64,000 nucleotides of DNA. Source: Mycobacterium sp. M26 (GTDB lineage Bacteria; Actinomycetota; Actinomycetes; Mycobacteriales; Mycobacteriaceae). Under the pieces are notes generated by a model that had not been told where the DNA came from, ran no database searches, and worked only from the letters and a program-made list of their open reading frames with translations. The position numbers and the translations under genes were made by a program. The DNA lies in the NCBI RefSeq assembly GCF_001494595.1, contig NZ_LN929907.1, positions 1,245,468-1,309,467 of the forward strand. The letters are read 5' to 3'. Within the stretch, counting starts at the first letter, position 1; each line of letters opens with the position of its first letter. Positions 1-9,257 of this stretch are shown here, piece after piece.

Positions 1-676
1 TCGCCCGCCACCGTTCCCGCGGCCCGAACACCGAATGTCCGGCCGCGGTGGCCCAGGCACGGTCTGCCGCACTCAGCAGAGCGTGGATGGGTTGTCCCGA
101 AACATTATGGTGGATAAGGACTTTCGGTAGTCGCTCCGCCATGTCGGATGGTCGTTCGATGTGGCGGGGGTCGCAGGCCAGGGTCAGGCTCACCGGGCCC
201 GTCGCGTCCAGCAGCACCCAGCAGCAGCGCCGGCCCAACTCGTCGCAGGTGCCGTCGAGGATCAGCCCGCCAGGGGCAAGGCGTGCGCGCATCACCTCCC
301 AGGCCTGGTTCACCGCTTCCTCGGGGTACTGCCGCAGCACGTTGAACGCGCGCACCAGGACCGGGTGCAACCCGGCCAGCTCGAACCCGCCGACGCCGAA
401 CTCCACCCCGTCGACGGGCGGGACCACCCGCTGCGGATCGATCTCCAGTCCGACCACCCGGACGTCAGGACGCAGTGCGCGCAGCCGCGCCGCCATCTCC
501 AGGGTGGTCACCGGCAGCCGTCCGTAACCCAGATCGACCACCAGAGGGTCAGCCGCCGACTCCAGCGCCGAGCGCACCCGGGGCGAGTTCAGCATCCAGC
601 GGTCGGCGCGGCGCAACCGGTTGGCGTTGGTGGTGCCGCGGGTCGGGACACCGACCGGGCGATCAGTTCTGGTAAT
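1..676 (-). CDS. Class I SAM-dependent methyltransferase-like protein (C-terminus off the left edge)
   Basis: The reading frame stays open to the window edge, so the C-terminus is missing. The conserved start reads RPVGVPTRGTTNANRLRR. It is followed by a Rossmann-like SAM segment (VVDLGYGRLPVTTLEMA, then VVGLEIDPQRV) and APGGLILDGTCDELGRR, which resembles the later strands of a class I methyltransferase. The substrate is unknown. No ATG, GTG or TTG precedes the conserved N-terminal motif in this frame; the best candidate start is ATT at 676-674, overlapping the last 14 bases of the upstream DUF2505 gene. A later TTG would cut into the conserved motif. Membership of the methyltransferase fold is fairly safe; the start is not. 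Confidence 0.7.
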   Translation of the reverse strand, partial: MTRTDRPVGVPTRGTTNANRLRRADRWMLNSPRVRSALESAADPLVVDLGYGRLPVTTLEMAARLRALRPDVRVVGLEIDPQRVVPPVDGVEFGVGGFELAGLHPVLVRAFNVLRQYPEEAVNQAWEVMRARLAPGGLILDGTCDELGRRCCWVLLDATGPVSLTLACDPRHIERPSDMAERLPKVLIHHNVSGQPIHALLSAADRAWATAAGHSVFGPRERWRA

Positions 677-1181
677 GGCTGGCGATCCAGTCGCGGGTGA
701 AATCGCGCTCGTTGTCGAACAATCCGTGCAGGCCGCCCAGCACCCACTCCTCGATCTTGCCGCCGATCAACGGCACCTTGACCGTGCAGACACTGTTGAG
801 CCGCAACTCGCTGCCGTCCGCGGTCTCGCACAGCACGTAGGTACCACCGAAATCCATCGGCGCCGAGGGCACCAGCGCCTTGTAGTGCCCGCGCGCAGAG
901 TTGGACGCGGCATCAAACGGATCGAAATGCTGTTCGCGGGTGACCGTCAGGTTCAGCGGCACCACGGCGGCGGCGACCGACGGCAGGTCCTTGCTGGACA
1001 GGGTGTGGGTGAACACGATGTCGGTGCCGCCGGAACCGGACGAGAAGCGCGTCAGCGTCGATTCGTAGAGCCGGGCGTGCTCGGCGACCAGGTCTTCCCA
1101 GTACTCGCGGCTGGTGAAACTCACGTAGAGGTCGGGTGCGGGCTTGTCGAGTGCGACCACGTAGTCCATACGGCGGGACAT
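663..1181 (-). CDS. DUF2505 family protein (first of a tandem pair)
   Basis: A 172-residue protein with the DUF2505 pattern seen in mycobacterial Rv0481c-like proteins: an N-terminal MDYVV strand, a charged helix, and a conserved C-terminal VPLIGGKIEEWV segment followed by a helix rich in R, D and F. The fold is probably a START/SRPBCC-like hydrophobic cavity, but no ligand is known. There is no signal peptide. It lies 21 bases downstream of a second DUF2505 gene on the same strand, and its stop overlaps the proposed start of the methyltransferase, so the three probably form one operon. The pair look like old duplicates: they share the VPL[IV]GGK motif but are otherwise rather diverged. Confidence 0.8.
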   Translation of the reverse strand: MSRRMDYVVALDKPAPDLYVSFTSREYWEDLVAEHARLYESTLTRFSSGSGGTDIVFTHTLSSKDLPSVAAAVVPLNLTVTREQHFDPFDAASNSARGHYKALVPSAPMDFGGTYVLCETADGSELRLNSVCTVKVPLIGGKIEEWVLGGLHGLFDNERDFTRDWIASHYQN

Positions 1182-1202
1182 GAGGTCACGGTACTCGCGT
1201 GA

Positions 1203-1709
1203 TCAGCCGTTCTCCGCGATCCACAGCGTGGTGAACCGCTGCTCGGCGATCAGCAGGTCCACCAGCTGGTTGCCGATGAAGTTCTCCACCTTGCCGCCGA
1301 CCAACGGGATGCGGACCTCGACGGTGGCCCGAAAAGCCAAGTGCGCCCGGATATCCGACGGAGTCAGCTGGGCGGAGCCGGTCAAGGTGACGGGGGCACC
1401 GGGGATCACCCCGTCGACGGATGCCTGTGCTCTGTCCTGGACCAGGCCGGTCCAGGACTCGGTGCGCTGGATGTGCAGATCGCCGCGATGGAACTGGGTG
1501 ACGATCCCGGGCAGCCGGTCGGCCCGCAGGATCTGGGTGGTGACGACGTCGACGCTGCCGTCGTCGCCGAGCCGGATCGAGTCCAGGCTGGCGTCGTCGG
1601 CGCCGGAGTCGGCCAGGCGGGCCAGCCAGTACTGTTCGTCGCGGAACGCCGCGTGCACCTGCTCGACGCTGCCGTCGTAGTCGGTGGCCATGTCGAATGA
1701 ACGCGGCAT
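1203..1709 (-). CDS. DUF2505 family protein (second of a tandem pair)
   Basis: A 168-residue DUF2505 protein, the likely counterpart of M. tuberculosis Rv0481c because it lies next to and divergent from murB. It shows the family strand MATDYDGSVEQVHAAF, a central ILRADRLPGIV segment and the C-terminal IPLVGGKVENFIG motif. No catalytic residues can be named; a lipid or small-ligand binding SRPBCC-type fold is an inference from family predictions. Start: ATG at 1709-1707, preceded at 8 bases by TAGCCT, which fits a -10 box of a nearly leaderless message. That -10 box overlaps the murB -10 box on the other strand. Confidence 0.8.
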   Translation of the reverse strand: MPRSFDMATDYDGSVEQVHAAFRDEQYWLARLADSGADDASLDSIRLGDDGSVDVVTTQILRADRLPGIVTQFHRGDLHIQRTESWTGLVQDRAQASVDGVIPGAPVTLTGSAQLTPSDIRAHLAFRATVEVRIPLVGGKVENFIGNQLVDLLIAEQRFTTLWIAENG

Positions 1710-1717
1710 AGCTGGTG

Positions 1718-1727
1718 AGGCTACCGT
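1718..1727. promoter_or_regulatory. Overlapping divergent -10 boxes for the DUF2505 gene and murB
   Basis: The ten bases AGGCTACCGT contain a minus-strand TAGCCT (1723-1718), 8 bases before the DUF2505 ATG, and a plus-strand TACCGT (1722-1727), 8 bases before a murB GTG at 1736. Both fit the mycobacterial TANNNT -10 consensus. Because they share two base pairs, the two promoters could hardly be open together. No clear -35 was seen for either, which is common in mycobacteria. This is a motif-based prediction. Confidence 0.5.
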
Positions 1728-1735
1728 TACGGGCC

Positions 1736-2797
1736 GTGGGTTCCGAGCAGGATTACGGCGGCGCGGCGGTTGCCGAGCAGGTGCCGTTGTCCTCGCTGAC
1801 CACGCTGCGGGTGGGGCCGGTCGCGCGCCGTCTGATCACCTGCAGCACCTCCGATCAGATCGTGTCCACGCTGGGCGCTCTCGACGCTGGCGAAGGGCCA
1901 GTCGTGGTGCTGGCCGGCGGCTCCAATGTGGTGATCGCCGACGACCTCGCGGACCTCACCGTCGTCCTGCTGGCCAACCGCGCGGTCACCATCGACGGTC
2001 CGGTACTACGAGCGCAGGCCGGTGCGGTGTGGGACGACGTCGTCGCCACCTCGATCGAGCACGGCCTGGGTGGTCTGGAATGTCTGTCCGGAATTCCGGG
2101 GTCCGCCGGTGCCACCCCGGTCCAGAACGTCGGCGCCTACGGCGTCGAGGTGGCCGACAGCCTGACCCGGGTGCGACTGCTGGACCGCCGAAGCGGCCAG
2201 GTGCGGTGGGCCGAGGCCGCCGAACTGGGCTTCGGCTACCGGCACAGTGTGCTGAAGAACTCCGCGGACGCGGTGGTGCTGGAGGTGGAGTTCGCCCTGG
2301 ACGAGGCCGGGGTTTCTGCGCCGCTGCGCTACGGCGAGCTCTGCACGGCCCTCGGGGTGGCGGCAGGGGAGCGGGCCCAGCCCGCTGAGGTCCGCCGCAC
2401 GGTGCTGCAGCTGCGAGCTCGCAAGGGCATGGTGCTCGATGCAGGCGACCACGACACCTGGAGTGTGGGTTCGTTCTTCACCAACCCTGTCGTCCCGCTG
2501 GCCCAGTTCGACGAGCTGCAGGCCCGCCACGACGGCCCGGTACCGCACTATCCGGCCCCGGACGGCGTGAAACTGGCTGCGGGCTGGCTGGTGGAGCGGG
2601 CCGGTTTCGGCAAGGGCTACCCCGGCCCCGAGGCCCGCTGCCGGCTGTCCACCAAGCACGCCCTGGCGTTGACCAACCGCGGCAGCGCGACCACCGGCGA
2701 CGTGCTGGCGCTGGCCCGGACCGTCCGCGACGGCGTGCGCGACGTGTTCGGGATCACCCTGATACCTGAACCTGTGCTGGTCGGCTGCGTTTTGTAG
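1736..2797 (+). CDS. murB: UDP-N-acetylenolpyruvoylglucosamine reductase MurB
   Basis: MurB reduces UDP-GlcNAc-enolpyruvate to UDP-MurNAc with NADPH and FAD in the cytoplasm, the second committed step of peptidoglycan synthesis. Visible are the PCMH-type FAD domain ([35 protein letters not shown]), the active-site serine segment SVGSFFTNP, and the C-terminal glutamate in LIPEPVLVG. The order and length (353 residues) are normal for the family. GTG 1736 is chosen because TACCGT sits 8 bases upstream; an in-frame GTG at 1715 would add seven residues but would nearly abut the divergent gene's start. The stop codon lies in a palindrome that precedes lprQ. Confidence 0.95.
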   Translation: MGSEQDYGGAAVAEQVPLSSLTTLRVGPVARRLITCSTSDQIVSTLGALDAGEGPVVVLAGGSNVVIADDLADLTVVLLANRAVTIDGPVLRAQAGAVWDDVVATSIEHGLGGLECLSGIPGSAGATPVQNVGAYGVEVADSLTRVRLLDRRSGQVRWAEAAELGFGYRHSVLKNSADAVVLEVEFALDEAGVSAPLRYGELCTALGVAAGERAQPAEVRRTVLQLRARKGMVLDAGDHDTWSVGSFFTNPVVPLAQFDELQARHDGPVPHYPAPDGVKLAAGWLVERAGFGKGYPGPEARCRLSTKHALALTNRGSATTGDVLALARTVRDGVRDVFGITLIPEPVLVGCVL

Positions 2798-2815
2798 CGA
2801 AACCCGTTTCGCTAC
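2794..2815. promoter_or_regulatory. 22-bp perfect palindrome upstream of lprQ
   Basis: GTAGCGAAAC, a CC centre, then GTTTCGCTAC: two perfect 10-bp arms with only 2 bases between. It contains the murB stop codon and ends 16 bases before the putative lprQ -10 box TATCTT (2832-2837), so it covers the expected -35 region. The tight symmetry fits a dimeric repressor or activator site better than a terminator, because the loop is too short for a stable hairpin and no T-run follows. The cognate regulator is not known. Confidence 0.55.
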
Positions 2816-2831
2816 CTGCCGGGGCCTTCCG

Positions 2832-2837
2832 TATCTT
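2832..2837 (+). promoter_or_regulatory. Putative -10 box of lprQ
   Basis: TATCTT lies 8 bases before the GTG start at 2846, so transcription would begin at or next to the start codon. The palindrome at 2794-2815 occupies the -35 position. Confidence 0.4.
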
Positions 2838-2845
2838 GGATTGAC

Positions 2846-4183
2846 GTGAGCCCTGCCGACAGAATGCCGCCGGTCAACCGTCGGCGTGCGCTGACGGTCC
2901 TCGGGCTCGGCGTGGTGGCCCCCGGCACGCTGGCTGCCTGTTTCGGTGGCCCGGGCAAACAGTCGGCGTCCTCGGCGCCGCCGCCCAAGCCGTCGCTGAC
3001 GTTCAGCCCGGCCGACGCCGCCAAAGATGTCGCCCCGACGAGCCCGGTCAGCCTGCAGGTCAAAGACGGCTGGCTGCAGCGCGTCACGCTGACCAACGCC
3101 GATGGGAAACCGGTGGCCGGCACGCTCAACCGCGACCGCACCGCCTTCACCGCCACCGAACCGCTGGGCTACGGCGGCGTCTACACCTGGGCCGGCTCGG
3201 TGGTCGGCCGCGACGGCAAGGCCGTCCCGGTGGCGGCCTCGTTCGCCACGCTGAACCCCACCACGCAGGTCAACGGCCAGTTCCAGCTGTCCGACGGCCA
3301 GACCGTGGGGGTTGCCGCGCCGATCATCATGCAGTTCGACGCTGCGATCGACGATGCGCACAAACCCGACGTGGAGCGCGCCATGACGGTCACCACCGAC
3401 CCGCCGACCGAGGGAAGCTGGGCGTGGCTGCCCGACGAGGCGCAGGGCTCGCGGCTGCACTGGCGCACCCGGGAGTACTACCAGCCCGGCACCAAGGTCC
3501 ACGTCGATGCGCGGCTGTACGGCGTGAAATTCGGCGACGACGCCTACGGCGCGACCGATTCGACGCTGGACTTCGACATCGGCCGTCGCCAGGTGGTCAA
3601 GGCCGAGGCGACTTCACACCGCATCCAGGTGATCACCGATGCCGGCGTCATCATGGACTTCCCGTGCAGCTACGGCGAGGGTGACCTGCCGCGCAACGTC
3701 ACCCGCAGCGGTATCCACGTGGTCACCGAGAAGTACGCCGACTTCTACATGTCCAACCCGGCGGCCGGCTATAGCAACGTCCACGAGCGCTGGGCGGTGC
3801 GGATCTCCAACAACGGCGAGTTCATTCACGCCAACCCCAACAGCGCCGGCGCGCAGGGCAACACCAACGTCACCAACGGCTGCATCAACCTGTCCACCGG
3901 CGATGCCGAGCAGTACTTCTACACCGCCGTCTACGGCGATCCGGTGGAGGTCACCGGCACCTCGATCCAGCTGTCCTATGCCGACGGCGATATCTGGGAC
4001 TGGGCAGTGGACTGGAACGAGTGGAAGTCGATGTCGGCGCTCAGTGACACCCAGCCGGTGTCGAGCATGCCCAGCACTGCACCCGCGACGCCGACCGATG
4101 CGCCGACCCTGTCCGGCACCCCGACCACCACCACCACACCGTCGCCGAGCCCGACCACCAGTTCGGTTACACCTGGCGGTTGA
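2846..4183 (+). CDS. lprQ: Lipoprotein L,D-transpeptidase, LprQ/Ldt5 type
   Basis: A 445-residue exported enzyme that cross-links peptidoglycan 3-3 through YkuD chemistry. The N-terminus has RRR, a hydrophobic stretch and a lipobox ending TLAAC, so it is probably a lipoprotein. Two Ig-like segments follow (about residues 50-240), then the YkuD domain with the catalytic region HANPNSAG...TNGCINLS (His328, Cys346). The usual S/T-H-G-C signature has asparagine in place of histidine (T-N-G-C), as known for M. tuberculosis Rv0483 (LdtMt5). The last 50 residues are a Pro/Thr/Ser-rich tail, probably wall-spanning. It lies directly downstream of murB, and its 3' end overlaps the convergent SDR gene by 17 bases. 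Confidence 0.93.
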   Translation: MSPADRMPPVNRRRALTVLGLGVVAPGTLAACFGGPGKQSASSAPPPKPSLTFSPADAAKDVAPTSPVSLQVKDGWLQRVTLTNADGKPVAGTLNRDRTAFTATEPLGYGGVYTWAGSVVGRDGKAVPVAASFATLNPTTQVNGQFQLSDGQTVGVAAPIIMQFDAAIDDAHKPDVERAMTVTTDPPTEGSWAWLPDEAQGSRLHWRTREYYQPGTKVHVDARLYGVKFGDDAYGATDSTLDFDIGRRQVVKAEATSHRIQVITDAGVIMDFPCSYGEGDLPRNVTRSGIHVVTEKYADFYMSNPAAGYSNVHERWAVRISNNGEFIHANPNSAGAQGNTNVTNGCINLSTGDAEQYFYTAVYGDPVEVTGTSIQLSYADGDIWDWAVDWNEWKSMSALSDTQPVSSMPSTAPATPTDAPTLSGTPTTTTTPSPSPTTSSVTPGG

Positions 4184-4916
4184 ACCGCATCGCGCTGGCC
4201 TGATCGCGCGGCCGGATGACGATCTGGTCGATGTTGACGTGCGACGGGCGGGATGCGACGAAGCCGATCGCATCGGCCACATCCTGGGCGACCAGCGGCG
4301 TGATGCCGTTGTAGACGGCCTGCGCGCGGTCCTCGTCACCGCCGAAGCGCACCAGCGAGAACTCCGTCTGCACCGCGCCGGGTGCCACCTCGGTGAGCCG
4401 GACCGGCTTGCCCAGCAGCTCACCGCGCAGCGTCCGGTGCAGAGCGCCCTGGGCGTGCTTGGCCGAGGTGTAGCCGCCGCCGTTGTCGTAGACCTCCAGC
4501 GCGGCAATCGATGTCACCGTGACGATCAGCCCGTTACCGGAGGCGATGAGTTTGGGCAGCAGGGCGCGGGTGACGCGCAACGTGCCGATGACGTTGGTCT
4601 CCCACATCCAGCGCCAGTTCTCCAGGTCGGCTTCGGCGATCGGTTCCAGGCCCTTGGCGCCGCCGGCGTTGTTGACCAGCACGTCGACCCGGTGCAGGCC
4701 CGCGGCCAGGGCGTCGACCGCAGCGCCGTCTGTGACGTCGGCCACCACGGCCGTCCCGCCGATCTCCTCGGCGAGCCGCTGGATGCGGTCCGCGCGCCTG
4801 GCTACCGCGATCACGTGAAAGCCTTGTGCGGCAAGGGTTCTCGCGGTCGCTTCGCCGATTCCGGCGCTGGCGCCGGTGACCACGGCTACGCGAGAATGGG
4901 CATCTGGAGTCGTCAT
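4167..4916 (-). CDS. Short-chain dehydrogenase/reductase (Rv0484c-like)
   Basis: A 249-residue classical SDR, an NAD(P)-dependent oxidoreductase of unknown substrate. Motifs: cofactor loop [18 protein letters not shown], and the catalytic YTSAK (Y-x-x-x-K) with an upstream TSIAA serine. The C-terminal segment [11 protein letters not shown] is typical. Start ATG at 4916 is supported by TAGAGT (minus-strand -10, 4929-4924) 7 bases upstream and by the position of the Rossmann motif. It overlaps lprQ tail to tail and is divergent from the ROK regulator across a 196-base gap. Confidence 0.9.
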   Translation of the reverse strand: MTTPDAHSRVAVVTGASAGIGEATARTLAAQGFHVIAVARRADRIQRLAEEIGGTAVVADVTDGAAVDALAAGLHRVDVLVNNAGGAKGLEPIAEADLENWRWMWETNVIGTLRVTRALLPKLIASGNGLIVTVTSIAALEVYDNGGGYTSAKHAQGALHRTLRGELLGKPVRLTEVAPGAVQTEFSLVRFGGDEDRAQAVYNGITPLVAQDVADAIGFVASRPSHVNIDQIVIRPRDQASAMRFNRQV

Positions 4917-4923
4917 CGGTCCA

Positions 4924-4929
4924 ACTCTA
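4924..4929 (-). promoter_or_regulatory. Putative -10 box of the SDR gene
   Basis: Minus-strand TAGAGT, 7 bases upstream of the ATG at 4916, is a leaderless-type arrangement. The rest of the 4917-5112 intergenic region shows no other element I can name; it should also carry the ROK gene promoter. Confidence 0.4.
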
Positions 4930-5112
4930 GTAACTGTGCTAAGTTCTTCCCGTGATCCGTATCGGTCTGACCAGCTGTCTGGTCGCGCACACCGCGTGTT
5001 GTTGTCGCGCGATTCGCTGCGTCTGACCCGACCGGACATTCCTTTCGTCCCACTCGTAGTCGCCAGGCGTGGCACCCAGGACCCGCCCCCCGACTCGAGA
5101 AGGACACCCCCA

Positions 5113-6402
5113 ATGCGCACCACCACTCTCTCCTCCCATAGCCCGGCCCGTACCGCTCCTGCTGCCCGGCCGCACCCGCTGCGCACCCGCCACCACATCG
5201 TGGCCCCGTCGCTGCGGATCCCCGAGGCAGCCACCGCCGCGGTGTTCGCCGCCGTCCGCCAGCGCGGCGCCATCGCCCGCGACGTCATCGCCCAGGTCAC
5301 CAAGCTGTCGATCGCCACGGTGAACCGCCAGGTCACCGCACTCCTCGACGCCGGGATCCTGCGTGAGCGCGCCGACCTCGCGGTGTCCGGCGCGATCGGC
5401 CGGCCCCGGGTTCCCGTCGAGGTCAACCACGAGCCGTTCCTGACCCTCGGCATCCACATCGGCGCCCGGACCACCAGCATCGTGGCCACCGATCTGTTCG
5501 GTCGCACGCTCGATGCGGTCGAGACCCCCACCCCGCGCGGTGGGCAGGCCCAGGCGCTGGCCTCGCTGGCCGGCAGCGCCCGTCGCTACCTCAGCCGGTG
5601 GCACCGCCGTCGTCCGCTCTGGGTCGGCGTCGCCATCGGCGGCGTGGTCGACAGCTTCACCGGACACGTCGACCACCCGCGGCTGGGCTGGACCCAGGCA
5701 CCCGTCGGCCCCGTGCTGGCCGAGACGCTGGGACTGCCGGTGTCGGTGGCCTCCCACGTCGACGCGATCGCCGGTGCCGAACTGCTGCTCGGGATGCGCC
5801 GCGCACCCTCTCCGACGGCCAGCAGCCTGTACGTATATGCCCGTGAGACAGTCGGTTTCGCCCTCGTGATCGGTGGCCGGGTGCACAGCCCGGCCAGCGG
5901 CCCCGGCACGATCGCCGCGCTGCCGGTGCAGTCCGACATCCTCGGCGGCACCGGTCAGCTGGAGTCCACCGTGAGCGACGAAGCGGTGTTGGCCGCGGCC
6001 CGCAAGCGCGGCCTCATCCCAGCCTCGGGGCCGAGCGCGTCGATGGCGACCCTGCTGCGCAGCGCGCGCGGCGACGGACCCGGTGCGGCCGACGCCCGCG
6101 ATCTGCTGGCTGAGCGGGGCCGGGTGCTCGGCGGTGTGGTGGCGCTGCTGCGCGACATGCTCAACCCCGACGAGGTGATCGTCGGTGGACAGGCCTTCAC
6201 CGAGTACCCCGAGGGCATGCAACACGTGGAAGCGGAGTTCGCGGCGCGTTCGGTGCTGGCGGCCCGCGACATCCGGGTCAGCGCGTTCGGTAACCGGGTG
6301 CAGGAGGCCGGGGCGGGCATCGTCTCGCTCGGCGGTCTGTACGCCGACCCGATCGGGGCGCTGCGGCGGTCCCAGAACCGCCGCCCCGAGGTCTCCGCCT
6401 GA
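5113..6402 (+). CDS. ROK-family transcriptional regulator (Rv0485-like)
   Basis: A 429-residue regulator. After a basic, low-complexity N-terminus it has a winged HTH (about residues 40-95: [17 protein letters not shown]...[18 protein letters not shown]) and then a ROK domain ([33 protein letters not shown]). The sugar-kinase features of true ROK enzymes are eroded: the zinc cysteine cluster is absent and the usual N-D before the catalytic region reads HVDA, so it is probably a sensor, not a kinase. Start ATG 5113 follows GAAGGA. The M. tuberculosis counterpart Rv0485 has been reported to influence pe13/ppe18 expression; whether this one has such targets cannot be seen here. Confidence 0.88.
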   Translation: MRTTTLSSHSPARTAPAARPHPLRTRHHIVAPSLRIPEAATAAVFAAVRQRGAIARDVIAQVTKLSIATVNRQVTALLDAGILRERADLAVSGAIGRPRVPVEVNHEPFLTLGIHIGARTTSIVATDLFGRTLDAVETPTPRGGQAQALASLAGSARRYLSRWHRRRPLWVGVAIGGVVDSFTGHVDHPRLGWTQAPVGPVLAETLGLPVSVASHVDAIAGAELLLGMRRAPSPTASSLYVYARETVGFALVIGGRVHSPASGPGTIAALPVQSDILGGTGQLESTVSDEAVLAAARKRGLIPASGPSASMATLLRSARGDGPGAADARDLLAERGRVLGGVVALLRDMLNPDEVIVGGQAFTEYPEGMQHVEAEFAARSVLAARDIRVSAFGNRVQEAGAGIVSLGGLYADPIGALRRSQNRRPEVSA

Positions 6403-6424
6403 CGACGGGTGTAAAGATGGAGGC

Positions 6425-7762
6425 GTGCGGCACGCCCGGGATCTGAGCGACGGCTCGTCCGATGTGCTGCCCCGCCGCGTCGCGGTGGTCTCGGTCCACA
6501 CCTCTCCGCTGGCCCAGCCGGGCACCGGCGATGCCGGCGGCATGAACGTCTACGTCTTGCAAACCGCCCTGCATATGGCGCGGCGCGGGGTCGAGGTGGA
6601 GATCTTCACCAGGGCCACCTCGTCGGCCGATCCGGCCGTGGTGCGGGTGGCCCCCGGGGTGCTGGTGCGCAACGTCGTCGCGGGCCCTTTCGAAGGTCTG
6701 GACAAGTACGACCTGCCGACCCAGCTGTGTGCGTTCACCGCCGGGGTGTTGCGCGCCGAAGCCACCCACGAGCCGGGCTACTACGACATCGTGCACTCGC
6801 ACTACTGGTTGTCGGGGCAGGTCGGCTGGCTGGCGCGCGACCGCTGGGCGGTGCCGCTGGTGCACACCAGCCACACCCTGGCCGCGGTCAAGAACGCCGC
6901 ACTGGCCGAGGGAGATTCCCCGGAGCCACCGCTGCGCGCGGTCGGCGAACAGCAGGTGGTCGATGAGGCGGACCGACTCATCGTCAACACCGAAGATGAA
7001 GCACACCAACTAGTTTCGCTGCACCACGCCGATCCGGCCCGCATCGACGTGGTTCATCCCGGGGTGGATCTGGAGACGTTCCGCCCGGGGGACAAGCTGG
7101 CCGCCCGCGCTGCGCTGGGCGTGGCAGCCGGCGAGAAGGTGGTGGCTTTCGTCGGCCGGATCCAGCCGCTGAAAGCCCCGGATGTGTTGTTGCGAGCCGC
7201 CGCTCTGCTACCCGATGTGCGAGTACTGATCGCGGGTGGGCCGTCCGGTAGCGGTCTGGCTGCACCCGATGCGCTGGTGGCCCTGGCCGGTGAACTGGGT
7301 ATCAGTGACCGGGTGACCTTCCTGCCTCCGCAGTCCCGGGAGAACCTGGTCAATGTGTACCGGGCCGCGGATCTTGTAGCGGTGCCGAGCTATTCGGAGT
7401 CCTTCGGACTGGTCGCGGTGGAGGCCCAGTCGTGCGGTACCCCGGTGGTCGCGGCCTCGGTCGGCGGGTTGCCGGTCGCGGTCGACGACGGCGTCAGCGG
7501 CAGCCTGGTGCCGGGCCACCAACCCGACCAGTGGGCCGACGCCATCGATGCACTGCTGCGGCGCGACCCCGCCCAGCTGAGCCGGGCCGCCGTCGAGCAT
7601 GCCCGAAAGTTCTCCTGGGACAACACTGTTGACGGATTGCTGGCCAGCTACGGCCGGGCGATCACCGACTATGCCAGCACACACCGGCACAGCGCGGCGC
7701 GCGACCTGCTGGCCCGGCGCAACGGACGGCGCTGGACGATGCGACGAGGAGTGCGCGCGTGA
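6425..7762 (+). CDS. mshA: D-inositol-3-phosphate glycosyltransferase MshA
   Basis: A GT4 enzyme that transfers GlcNAc from UDP-GlcNAc to 1L-myo-inositol-1-phosphate, the first step of mycothiol synthesis. Diagnostic motifs are [14 protein letters not shown] near the N-terminus (acceptor and donor loop), [12 protein letters not shown], and the C-terminal nucleotide-sugar segment [18 protein letters not shown] with its E-x7-E pattern. Length 445 residues. GTG 6425 is chosen because it sits 22 bases after the ROK gene and just before the conserved region; an upstream start would run into that gene. Its last 4 bases overlap the next gene. Confidence 0.95.
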   Translation: MRHARDLSDGSSDVLPRRVAVVSVHTSPLAQPGTGDAGGMNVYVLQTALHMARRGVEVEIFTRATSSADPAVVRVAPGVLVRNVVAGPFEGLDKYDLPTQLCAFTAGVLRAEATHEPGYYDIVHSHYWLSGQVGWLARDRWAVPLVHTSHTLAAVKNAALAEGDSPEPPLRAVGEQQVVDEADRLIVNTEDEAHQLVSLHHADPARIDVVHPGVDLETFRPGDKLAARAALGVAAGEKVVAFVGRIQPLKAPDVLLRAAALLPDVRVLIAGGPSGSGLAAPDALVALAGELGISDRVTFLPPQSRENLVNVYRAADLVAVPSYSESFGLVAVEAQSCGTPVVAASVGGLPVAVDDGVSGSLVPGHQPDQWADAIDALLRRDPAQLSRAAVEHARKFSWDNTVDGLLASYGRAITDYASTHRHSAARDLLARRNGRRWTMRRGVRA

Positions 7763-8274
7763 GCCAGGCCGACGTCCAGCAGCTCATCGAGAAGACCCTG
7801 ATCGACAACGACCTGGCCTACACCCGGTTCGAGGGCGCGCACGGCGGGCTGCCCGGTCTGATCGTCGAGCTGCCGGGGGAGCGCAAGCTCAAGACCAACA
7901 CCCTGCTGAGCATCGGCGAGCATTCGGTGCGGGTGGAGGCGTTCGTCTGCCGCCAGCCCGACGAGAACCACCAGGCCGTCTACCGGTTCCTGCTCAAGCG
8001 CAACCGCCGGCTCTACGGGGTGGCCTACACGCTGGACAACATCGGCGATATCTACCTGATCGGGCGGATCGCGCTGGAAGCGGTCAGCCCTGATGAACTC
8101 GACCGGGTGCTCGGCCAGGTCCTCGAGGCCGTCGACACCGACTTCAACACCCTGCTGGAACTGGGCTTCAAGTCCTCCATCCAGAAGGAATGGGCGTGGC
8201 GGGTGGCCCGCGGCGAGTCGCTGAAGAATCTGCAGGCCTTCGAGCACCTCATCGACGAGGACGAGGACGACTGA
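7759..8274 (+). CDS. YbjN domain protein (Rv0487-like)
   Basis: A 171-residue acidic protein with the YbjN/type III chaperone-like fold: N-terminal helix [17 protein letters not shown], then strands [22 protein letters not shown] and [20 protein letters not shown], ending in DEDEDD. Members of this fold are thought to bind partner proteins; no enzyme activity is expected. GTG 7759 overlaps the mshA stop by four bases, so translation is coupled to mshA. A 14-bp inverted repeat follows the stop codon. Confidence 0.85.
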   Translation: MSQADVQQLIEKTLIDNDLAYTRFEGAHGGLPGLIVELPGERKLKTNTLLSIGEHSVRVEAFVCRQPDENHQAVYRFLLKRNRRLYGVAYTLDNIGDIYLIGRIALEAVSPDELDRVLGQVLEAVDTDFNTLLELGFKSSIQKEWAWRVARGESLKNLQAFEHLIDEDEDD

Positions 8275-8280
8275 TCGTCG

Positions 8281-8343
8281 CGCCGAGTGGCCACTTGTGC
8301 CACGCAGATCGGCCTGATTCGTGACGTAGGTGGCCACTCGGCG
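8281..8343. repeat. ~63-bp inverted repeat A (variable-arm palindrome)
   Basis: Arms CGCCGAGTGGCCAC (8281-8294) and GTGGCCACTCGGCG (8330-8343) are perfect complements; several further pairs inside, including G-U wobbles, extend the stem. It fills the gap between the YbjN gene and gpmA, both on the plus strand. It lacks the U-tract of a classical terminator but could still act as one. It is one of six palindromes of nearly equal length in this window. Confidence 0.7.
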
Positions 8344-8371
8344 GACGGGAATGCGTGAGAGACTTCCCGAC

Positions 8372-9127
8372 ATGGCTACGGATTCTGCGGCGACCCTGAT
8401 CCTGCTCCGCCACGGCGAGAGCGAGTGGAATGCGCTCAACCTGTTCACCGGCTGGGTGGATGTCGACCTGACCGACAAAGGCCGCACCGAGGCGGTGCGC
8501 GGCGGCAAGCTGCTGGCCGAGCAGGGCGTCCTTCCGGATGTGCTGTACACCTCGCTGCTGCGCCGTGCCATCACCACCGCCCACCTGGCACTGGACGCCG
8601 CGGATCGGCTGTGGATCCCGGTGCAGCGCAGCTGGCGGCTCAACGAACGCCACTACGGCGCGCTGCAGGGCCTGGACAAGGCCGAGACCAAGGAGAAGTA
8701 CGGCGACGAGCAGTTCATGTTGTGGCGCCGCAGCTACGACACCCCGCCGCCGCCCATCGAGAAGGGCAGCAAGTACAGCCAGGACGCCGACCCGCGCTAC
8801 GCCGATATCGACGGCGGCCCGCTGACCGAATGCCTGGCCGACGTCGTCGCCCGGTTCGTGCCCTACTTCGAGGAGACCATCGTCCCCGACCTGAAGGCCG
8901 GCAAGACCGTGCTGATCGTGGCGCACGGCAACTCGCTGCGGGCGCTGGTGAAATACCTCGACGGCATGTCCAACGACGATGTGGTGGGCCTGAACATCCC
9001 GACCGGCATTCCGCTGCGCTACGACCTGGACGCCGACCTCAAGCCGCTGGTCGCCGGGGGTACCTACCTGGATCCCGAAGCCGCCGCGGCCGGTGCGGCA
9101 GCGGTCGCCAGCCAGGGCGCCAAGTAA
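8372..9127 (+). CDS. gpmA: 2,3-bisphosphoglycerate-dependent phosphoglycerate mutase
   Basis: A glycolytic enzyme interconverting 3- and 2-phosphoglycerate through a phosphohistidine. Motifs: [12 protein letters not shown] (His14 is the phosphoacceptor), [15 protein letters not shown] (the dPGM signature) and [14 protein letters not shown] with the second active-site histidine. Its 251 residues match the family. Start ATG 8372 is chosen because the RHG motif then falls at residue 13-15 as usual; an in-frame upstream GTG or ATG would place it in repeat A. Confidence 0.95.
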   Translation: MATDSAATLILLRHGESEWNALNLFTGWVDVDLTDKGRTEAVRGGKLLAEQGVLPDVLYTSLLRRAITTAHLALDAADRLWIPVQRSWRLNERHYGALQGLDKAETKEKYGDEQFMLWRRSYDTPPPPIEKGSKYSQDADPRYADIDGGPLTECLADVVARFVPYFEETIVPDLKAGKTVLIVAHGNSLRALVKYLDGMSNDDVVGLNIPTGIPLRYDLDADLKPLVAGGTYLDPEAAAAGAAAVASQGAK

Positions 9128-9158
9128 CTCCCGCACCGACGTCGTTTGGCGAACACCG

Positions 9159-9238
9159 GGTGAACGGCGGCGGAACACATCGCCCAGGACGTGTGACGTA
9201 TCCCGAATTGGCCGCACGCTGCTGGGATGACGTTCACC
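9159..9238 (+). promoter_or_regulatory. Candidate PHO/RegX3-type heptamers upstream of senX3
   Basis: GGTGAAC at 9159-9165 and its reverse complement GTTCACC at 9232-9238 flank the senX3 promoter region. GTTCACC matches the repeat unit of actinobacterial PhoP-type (PHO box) sites, and SenX3-RegX3 is the mycobacterial counterpart of that system. Autoregulation by RegX3 is therefore a reasonable inference. The downstream copy lies 7 bases before the -10 box. Confidence 0.4.
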
Positions 9239-9245
9239 GAATGCG

Positions 9246-9251
9246 TACGAT
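9246..9251 (+). promoter_or_regulatory. Putative -10 box of senX3
   Basis: TACGAT, followed by six bases and then the GTG start at 9258: a leaderless arrangement. A GTTCACC heptamer lies just upstream. Confidence 0.45.
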
Positions 9252-9257
9252 TTTCGC

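Noticed and set aside
2006..3502. Minus-strand frame spanning murB and lprQ
   Set aside because: Both plus-strand genes are unmistakable; the frame crosses their boundary and lacks any motif.
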